Shown here piece after piece: positions 58,264 to 64,000 of a stretch of DNA of 64,000 nt. Source of the DNA: Methylophaga thalassica MP (GTDB lineage Bacteria; Pseudomonadota; Gammaproteobacteria; Nitrosococcales; Methylophagaceae); assembly GCF_000214595.1 (NCBI RefSeq), contig NZ_AFIG01000001.1, positions 1,654,382 through 1,718,381 on the forward strand, read 5' to 3'. A model generated the notes under the pieces. That model worked only from the letters and a program-made list of their open reading frames with translations. It was not told the DNA's origin and made no database searches. Every line of letters begins with the position of its first letter. Positions within the stretch are counted from its first letter, which is position 1. Both the position numbers and the translations under genes were made by a program.

Positions 58264-61200
58264 TCAGTTTGCCACCGTGGCACGGTATCTGATCGTGACT
58301 TTTTGACTTTCCGGCAACATAGCTAACTGACTCATCAATGTATCACTCGGGGTAACCTGCCAGTCATCACCTAACATAATCACGGTACTCGCCTGTTCAT
58401 TCTGATATAACAATTCCAGTGATAAAGCGCCGCCTTTGAACGGCGTGAGCATATTTTTTATTTGCTCTACCCATTGGCTGGCCATCTCTTTATTATCGAT
58501 ATTAATCTGCAAGGAATGACCAAATGCTTCGCGTGCACCCGTGATGTCAAATACTTTTTCTGCGGTCGCCGCCAAGCCACCGGTAAAATTATCCTGGCCG
58601 ATTTTGCCTTGAATCACCACCAATTTATCTGGCTGAATAAAGCTCTGATATTGGTCATAGACATCAGCAAACACACGCACTTCCAGACGACCACTCTGAT
58701 CATCCAGCGTGATGAAGGCCATACGGCCACCATTTTTTGACTTCATGGTGCGAATCGCCACCACCAATCCAGCGGTTAACACAGGCTTCTCATTACGCTG
58801 GTAACCTTTTGACTCAGGTGCATCCAGTTCATTAATACGTTTAGGAATAAATTCAGCCAATTCTTGCTGATAACGATCAATCGGATGACCACTTAAATAT
58901 AAACCTAAAGTGTCTTTTTCAGCCTGTAATAAATGCTCTTCCGCCCATTCCGCTGCCGGTTCCAGAGGCTCATCCTGACCGTTGCCAACTTCCGGACTGA
59001 GACCAAATAAATCATTCTGACCACTATCTTTATTGCGACGATGTTGGTCAGCAATCTGCATGGCTTTGGTGAGACTGGCTTCAATACTGGCACGATGACC
59101 ACCTAATGAATCCATCGCTCCCGCTTTCACCAGTGACTCCATCACGCGTCGATTAATCTTACGCATATCGACCCGGCGGCAGAAATCATACAGCGAGCTA
59201 AAAGCATCGCCTTGTTCTCGCTCAGAGACAATACCAGCCAAGGCTGACTCACCCACCCCTTTAATCGCGCCTAAGCCATAGCGAATCGTTCTTTCATCTT
59301 CAACGGTAAACTTGATTTTGCTGTGGTTAACATCCGGTGGTAACACCTTCAGTTTCATATCACGACATTCATCAATCAGGCCAACGACTTTATCGGTATT
59401 ATCCATATCCGCTGATAACACGGCCGCCATAAACGCCGCTGGATAATGCGCTTTTAGCCACGCCGTCTGATAGGCCACTAAGGCATAGGCTGCTGAGTGA
59501 GATTTATTAAAACCATACTCCGCGAATTTTTCCATCAGATCGAAAATAGGACCGGCTTCTTTTTCTTCAATGCCACGTTTAGCTGCGCCTTCCAGGAACA
59601 ACAAACGCTGCTTGGCCATTTCTTCCGGTTTTTTCTTACCCATCGCTCGACGCAACATATCGGCGCCACCCAGACTGTAGTTCGCCAGAATCTGAGCGAT
59701 CTGCATAACCTGTTCCTGGTAAACAATAACCCCGTAGGTCGGCTTCAATACAGGTTCAAGATCAGGGTGCGGATAATCGACTTTTGCCCGACCATGTTTA
59801 CGGTTAACAAAGTCATCCACCATGCCTGATTGCAATGGACCAGGACGGAATAAAGCCACCAGCGCCACGATATCCTCAAAGGTATCTGGCTGCAGACGTT
59901 TGACCAGCTCTTTCATACCGCGCGATTCAAGCTGGAATACCGCTGTGGTTTCACAGCGTTTCAATAAGGCATAGGTCGGTTTATCATCCAACGGTAAGTT
60001 GGCAATATCGATTTTATCGGCTTCTTCTTTAGGTAACAGGCTGCGAACATTTTTCATCGCCCAGTCAATGACGGTCAGTGTTTTCAGCCCCAGGAAGTCA
60101 AACTTCACCAGCCCTACACTTTCCACATCATCTTTATCAAACTGAGAAACCAGCCCCGCCCCGTTATGCTCACTATAAATGGGCGTGTATTCCGTTAATA
60201 CTTTCGGGGCGATGACCACACCACCGGCATGTTTACCGACATTTCTTGTTAAACCTTCCAGCTGTAAGGCCAGATCAATCAGGGTTTTAACTTCTTCCTC
60301 ATTGTCATAACGCTCTTTCAGCAATGGCTCCTGCTCCATTGCTTTGCTAAGCGTCATTTTTAATTCAAACGGGACTAATTTCGCTAACTGATCAACAAAG
60401 CCATAGGGATGACCTAATACACGTCCAACATCACGCAGAACCGCTTTAGCCGCCATGGTCCCGAAAGTGATGATCTGTGATACGTGATCCCGTCCATAAT
60501 GTTGTGATACATATTCAATGACCCGGTCACGACCATCCATGCAAAAGTCGACGTCAAAGTCAGGTAAGGAAACACGTTCAGGGTTAAGGAAACGTTCAAA
60601 CAGCAAGTCATACTGCAAGGGATCAAGATCGGTGATTTTTAAGGCATAAGCCACTAATGAACCCGCACCAGACCCCCGTCCAGGGCCAACGGGAACATCA
60701 TTATTTTTGGCCCACTGAATGAAGTCAGCAACGATCAGGAAGTAACCAGGGAAACCCATTTGGTTGATCACATCCAGCTCAACCTGCAAACGTTCTTCAT
60801 ATCGGGGTTTATTCGCTTCTCTGTCTGCTTCATCAGGAAACAAGACTTCTAAGCGTTCAGCCAGACCTTTGAAAGACTCTTCACTGAAGAACTGTTCAAT
60901 GGTCATGCCTTCCGGTACAGGGAAGTCAGGCAGATAATGTTCGCCCAGCGTGAGTTGCAGATTACAGCGTTTGGCAATTTCAACGGTGTTTTCTATCGCT
61001 TCCGGAATGTCCTCAAACAAGGCGGTCATTTCTTCAGCGCTTCGTAAATATTGATGTTCAGAGTAATTACGTGGCCGACGCGGATCATCCAGTTGCCGAC
61101 CTTCATGAATACACACTTTGGCCTCATGTGCTTCGAATTGATCCGGCGTTAAAAAGCGTACATCGTTGGTCGCGACCACTGGCAAGTCTTTTTCAGCCGC

Positions 61201-61761
61201 TAACGCGATAGCCGCACGGATAAACCGTTCTTCATCTTCACGTCCGGTACGGATAAGCTCCATATACAAACGATCAGGAAATAATGGCTGCCAAAAGGCT
61301 AATTGCTGCTCAATTTCGTCTTTCTGATGATTCAGTAAGGCTTTACCCAAAATACCTTCACGACCGCCCGACAAACAAATCAGTCCATCAGTTTGGCCCT
61401 GCAACCAGTCAGCTTCCAGCATCGGAACCCCCAGATGCTGACCTTCCATATAGGCTTTTGATAACAGGCGTGACAGATTATGAAACCCTTCCAGATTCAT
61501 ACATAACAACACAAAGCGTGTGCTTTGTTTTGCATCACTAGGATCACGCAAACGCAGATCAGCACCTAATATCGGTTTCACACCGGCTTGCATGGCGGCA
61601 TTAAATAATTTCACTGCCGCGAATAAATTATGATGATCGGTGATCGCAATAGCAGGCATACCTGCATCGGCCACATGCTTGACCAAGGGTTTGACTCTGA
61701 CTAAACCATCAACTAACGAGTAGTCAGTATGCAAATGAAGATGGACAAACGATTTTGGCAT
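58264..61761 (-). CDS. dnaE: DNA polymerase III alpha subunit DnaE
   Basis: Main replicative polymerase. I start at the ATG 61759-61761, which gives the conserved FVHLHLHTDYSLVDGLVR; a TTG farther upstream would overlap the mscS-like gene. The 1165 residues include the PHP domain at the N-terminus, the catalytic aspartates in PLPDFDVDFCMDGRDR, the palm/finger (GPGRGSGAGSLVAY; FGTMAAKAVLRDVGRV), the helix-hairpin-helix region, the OB domain (late RMAFITLDDQSGRLEVRVFADVY) and C-terminal tail. Length is standard. Confidence 0.97.
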   Translation of the reverse strand: MPKSFVHLHLHTDYSLVDGLVRVKPLVKHVADAGMPAIAITDHHNLFAAVKLFNAAMQAGVKPILGADLRLRDPSDAKQSTRFVLLCMNLEGFHNLSRLLSKAYMEGQHLGVPMLEADWLQGQTDGLICLSGGREGILGKALLNHQKDEIEQQLAFWQPLFPDRLYMELIRTGREDEERFIRAAIALAAEKDLPVVATNDVRFLTPDQFEAHEAKVCIHEGRQLDDPRRPRNYSEHQYLRSAEEMTALFEDIPEAIENTVEIAKRCNLQLTLGEHYLPDFPVPEGMTIEQFFSEESFKGLAERLEVLFPDEADREANKPRYEERLQVELDVINQMGFPGYFLIVADFIQWAKNNDVPVGPGRGSGAGSLVAYALKITDLDPLQYDLLFERFLNPERVSLPDFDVDFCMDGRDRVIEYVSQHYGRDHVSQIITFGTMAAKAVLRDVGRVLGHPYGFVDQLAKLVPFELKMTLSKAMEQEPLLKERYDNEEEVKTLIDLALQLEGLTRNVGKHAGGVVIAPKVLTEYTPIYSEHNGAGLVSQFDKDDVESVGLVKFDFLGLKTLTVIDWAMKNVRSLLPKEEADKIDIANLPLDDKPTYALLKRCETTAVFQLESRGMKELVKRLQPDTFEDIVALVALFRPGPLQSGMVDDFVNRKHGRAKVDYPHPDLEPVLKPTYGVIVYQEQVMQIAQILANYSLGGADMLRRAMGKKKPEEMAKQRLLFLEGAAKRGIEEKEAGPIFDLMEKFAEYGFNKSHSAAYALVAYQTAWLKAHYPAAFMAAVLSADMDNTDKVVGLIDECRDMKLKVLPPDVNHSKIKFTVEDERTIRYGLGAIKGVGESALAGIVSEREQGDAFSSLYDFCRRVDMRKINRRVMESLVKAGAMDSLGGHRASIEASLTKAMQIADQHRRNKDSGQNDLFGLSPEVGNGQDEPLEPAAEWAEEHLLQAEKDTLGLYLSGHPIDRYQQELAEFIPKRINELDAPESKGYQRNEKPVLTAGLVVAIRTMKSKNGGRMAFITLDDQSGRLEVRVFADVYDQYQSFIQPDKLVVIQGKIGQDNFTGGLAATAEKVFDITGAREAFGHSLQINIDNKEMASQWVEQIKNMLTPFKGGALSLELLYQNEQASTVIMLGDDWQVTPSDTLMSQLAMLPESQKVTIRYRATVAN

Positions 61762-61792
61762 TAATGTATTAAACCTATTTTCTGTAATTAAT

Positions 61793-63553
61793 TTAGCGAG
61801 GGAACTCAACTGGACCAGGGATTCTATCGCCTAGCGTCTGACTAACAATAGACTCAGCTTCTGCATGGCCTTTGGCAAAGGCCTCTTCCTGAGTCATTGC
61901 TGGGGAATAAGGTGACGCTTTGGGTACACCATTTTGACCCCGTTTGAGATAAAGTGTCTGGGTCGGGAAAGCAAACTCGATTTCCATCTGGCGCGCCAAC
62001 CTGAGTACATCTAATAGAAAGCGATGGCGCTCCCGTAGCTCTGTATTCCAGTCCGGGGTAGCCCAGAACACATATAACAAAATATCTAGTGAATCCGCAC
62101 CATAATCATTGAAATAAACCTGATACAGATCTTTTCGCATATAGGGATGTAACTGAATAATACGGCGGATACCTTCACAAAAACCTTCGATTTTTTCTGG
62201 CGGCGTATCGTAAGTCACAGCCAGTTTTGTCAGCATACGACGATAGCGACGCGCGCCCATATTATCAATCTTGGTTGTCGTTAAAATGGAATTAGGCATG
62301 GTGACTAGAGAGTTATAAAACGTGCGGATGCGCGTACTACGAAAACCGACCTCTTCCACCATACCTTCAATATCACCAATGACGACCCAGTCACCAATAT
62401 GAAAAGGACGATCCATCAACACGGTGAGTGAACCAAAGAAATTGCCCAATAAATCTTTAGCGGCTAAGGCAAAAGCTAAACCACCGAGACCAAGCCCCGC
62501 TAATAAACTGGTGACGTCAATATTCAGATTATCAGCGGCAAAGACGATTCCCATCACCACCACAAACACCTTCATACTTTTAGTGATCATGGGCACTAAT
62601 AAGTCATCGTATTTGGTCTGGGTTTTACTGACTCGGGCCGTCCAATAGGCATTGAAAATATCCACCAGACGGAAAGCACTCCAAATGCCTGAGATAGAAA
62701 CCAATAACTTCACCGCAACCAGCAAAATCAGCAATGCCGTATCGGGTAACCCCAGTAAATTCAGACCTGACCACCACATCAGAGCCATCGCCATTAAACC
62801 TAATGGACGAAGCACATCATCATCTAGTTCGGTATACAGAGCATGATTATGTTTGCGACGTTTGATATGGAGTTTTAATAAAAAGGCGAGTGTTTTATCG
62901 GCGATTGAACCGATAACAATAATCAGAAATAAACCTACCCATTGCCAGTATTCTAATAAAAATCCAGATTTCAGAAATTCGGGTATGTCTGATCGTAATC
63001 TGACGCTGATAGGCAATGACACTTTTTCTGCAGACTTTTTAACCAGTTCTTTGTTATCACTCAGTTCATTGAAAATATCAGGAATGGCTTCAACTGATTC
63101 AGAGCTAAATAACCAGTCACCTTGCTCATCAGCCTGTAGCACAATATCACCGCTATCGGTTCGTAAGTAAGTGTATTGTTTTGTTTTAGGATTTTGTGGA
63201 ATCTCACTGAGTTTCGGCATCTTGGCGATTTGCATAATGGTATACAACAACCGGGCAGTTTCGCGGCCGCGCTCTGTTCGTATCAGGGGACTAACAGCAG
63301 ATAAATCAAATGTCGAAACAGCTTGTTCAATGGCACTATTATCACCATTGGCCACCTTATCCATTGCTTTGATAAAGTGTTTTACCGTGATTCTGGGCTG
63401 TGTCAGATTAAGTTTTTCAACTGGGGGCTCGACTGCTTTTTCCTGAGTGCTTGCACTCTGCATCCCGACAATAGCCGCAGGATTGATTCCCCCGCCCGCT
63501 TGCACTGACAAGCTTAATATCATCAGAAAGAAAAACAGTAACCTCGTTGTCAT
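61793..63553 (-). CDS. Mechanosensitive channel family protein (MscS type)
   Basis: The 586-residue protein has a signal peptide, an about 180-residue N-terminal part without clear family, and several membrane helices (about 205-225, 255-275, 285-305, 340-360). The MscS pore and beta domain follow: LAFALAAKDLLGNFFGSLTVLMDRPFHIGDWVVIGDIEGMVEEVGFRSTRIRTF in pattern, and a cytoplasmic alpha/beta domain (RYRRMLTKLAVTYDTPPEKIEGF). It probably opens on osmotic downshock. The 3' end is near dnaE and the 5' end overlaps nagZ by four bases (ATGA), so it is likely cotranscribed with nagZ. Confidence 0.92.
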   Translation of the reverse strand: MTTRLLFFFLMILSLSVQAGGGINPAAIVGMQSASTQEKAVEPPVEKLNLTQPRITVKHFIKAMDKVANGDNSAIEQAVSTFDLSAVSPLIRTERGRETARLLYTIMQIAKMPKLSEIPQNPKTKQYTYLRTDSGDIVLQADEQGDWLFSSESVEAIPDIFNELSDNKELVKKSAEKVSLPISVRLRSDIPEFLKSGFLLEYWQWVGLFLIIVIGSIADKTLAFLLKLHIKRRKHNHALYTELDDDVLRPLGLMAMALMWWSGLNLLGLPDTALLILLVAVKLLVSISGIWSAFRLVDIFNAYWTARVSKTQTKYDDLLVPMITKSMKVFVVVMGIVFAADNLNIDVTSLLAGLGLGGLAFALAAKDLLGNFFGSLTVLMDRPFHIGDWVVIGDIEGMVEEVGFRSTRIRTFYNSLVTMPNSILTTTKIDNMGARRYRRMLTKLAVTYDTPPEKIEGFCEGIRRIIQLHPYMRKDLYQVYFNDYGADSLDILLYVFWATPDWNTELRERHRFLLDVLRLARQMEIEFAFPTQTLYLKRGQNGVPKASPYSPAMTQEEAFAKGHAEAESIVSQTLGDRIPGPVEFPR

Positions 63554-64000
63554 GTGAGATTTAACTCCATCTCAGGGTCAGGCGCGTAATCCATGACTGT
63601 TTGAACCGCTTGTTTCCATTCAGCACTTTGTTGTAACTCATGACGCGGTGTAGCGTGTCGACCATGCAAACGCATCAAACGTGCATTTCTCAAAGGATCG
63701 GTACTGACTTTTAAACCATCAATCACCTGCTCGACACTGCCTGGATTATTACATACCAGCACCATATCGCAGCCGGCAGATAAAGCGGCTTCAGCACGCT
63801 CTAGTGGGCCACCCATAATAGCCGCCCCTTCCATGCTCAGGTCATCGCTCAAAATGGCACCTTGAAATTGCAGCTTACCGCGCAACATTTCCTGTAACCA
63901 AAACGGTGAAAAACAAGCCGGTAGTTTGTCATTATTTTCGTAAACAATATGGGCTGGCATAATGCCCGCCAGCTCTGTCTGGCACAAACGCGTGAACGGC
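63550..64000 (-). CDS. nagZ: Beta-N-acetylhexosaminidase NagZ (5' end beyond window)
   Basis: Cytosolic enzyme that removes N-acetylglucosamine from recycled muropeptides. Only the last 149 residues are visible, read to the window edge without a start: the extended frame gives PFTRLCQTELAGIMPAHIVY and then the signature GAILSDDLSMEGAA with the catalytic Asp. The last about 90 residues (GPLERAEAALSAGCDMVLVCNNP) fit NagZ. It overlaps the MscS-type gene by four bases, so the two are coupled. Probably also coupled in function to AmpD (41526-42083). Confidence 0.92.
   Translation of the reverse strand, partial: PFTRLCQTELAGIMPAHIVYENNDKLPACFSPFWLQEMLRGKLQFQGAILSDDLSMEGAAIMGGPLERAEAALSAGCDMVLVCNNPGSVEQVIDGLKVSTDPLRNARLMRLHGRHATPRHELQQSAEWKQAVQTVMDYAPDPEMELNLT

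Overview
This window is a piece of gammaproteobacterial chromosome, almost entirely housekeeping genes, with tight operons, short intergenic gaps and moderate GC. Gene order matches free-living Gammaproteobacteria: lptD-surA-pdxA-rsmA, pyrG-kdsA-eno-ftsB-ispD-ispF-truD, asd-fimV-truA-trpF, divergent lptFG/pepA-holC-valS. A PomA/PomB-like stator suggests a sodium-rich, probably marine habitat. Two tandem-PepSY proteins, a TonB receptor and a MoxY-like kinase suggest a methylotroph of the Methylophaga type. That placement is inference: no methanol dehydrogenase gene lies in the window. I saw no insertion sequence, phage, CRISPR array or rRNA operon, and no gene-free stretch longer than about 300 bases.

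Layout. 1-9029 (minus): a nearly gapless run motA-motB-yceI-leuD-leuB-asd-fimV-truA-trpF (trpF cut by the window edge), with leuC absent. 9119-11269: an orphan peptide-type binding protein. 11398-13463 (plus): fabI and a dicarboxylate/amino-acid symporter. 13515-21553 (minus): ppiD, tRNA-Asp, tRNA-Val, hup, then rsmA, pdxA, surA, lptD. 21796-22154 (plus): tRNA-Ala and two identical tRNA-Glu genes. 22212-24406 (minus): lptG, lptF; 24497-29387 (plus): pepA, holC, valS. 29453-33969 (minus): a PepSY protein, malic enzyme, a response regulator and a MoxY-like kinase. 34188-34391 (plus): a small unknown protein. 34499-40593 (minus): the SUF iron-sulfur operon sufR-B-C-D-S-U-T with a clear palindromic operator. 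40797-43000: an FKBP isomerase (+), ampD (-), nadC (+). 43064-45910 (minus): TonB receptor plus a second PepSY protein. 46071-64000 (minus): cysG, a DUF1223 protein, truD-ispF-ispD-ftsB-eno-kdsA-pyrG, tilS, accA, pilU, dnaE, an MscS channel and the 3' part of nagZ.

How the genes work together. Envelope biogenesis is heavily represented: SurA and PpiD fold exported proteins; LptD, LptF and LptG move LPS; KdsA makes KDO; AmpD and NagZ recycle cell wall; FtsB divides the cell. The SUF operon supplies Fe-S clusters under its own Rrf2 regulator. The least ordinary signal is the pair of acidic, two-domain PepSY proteins. One sits directly behind a TonB-dependent receptor, an arrangement recalling the lanthanide-binding PepSY protein (Lanpepsy) described in the methylotroph Methylobacillus flagellatus. 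The other striking signals are regulatory: a SufR operator over a consensus -10 box, a 21-bp-phased repeat upstream of the FKBP gene, and a -24/-12 type promoter candidate before the TonB receptor.
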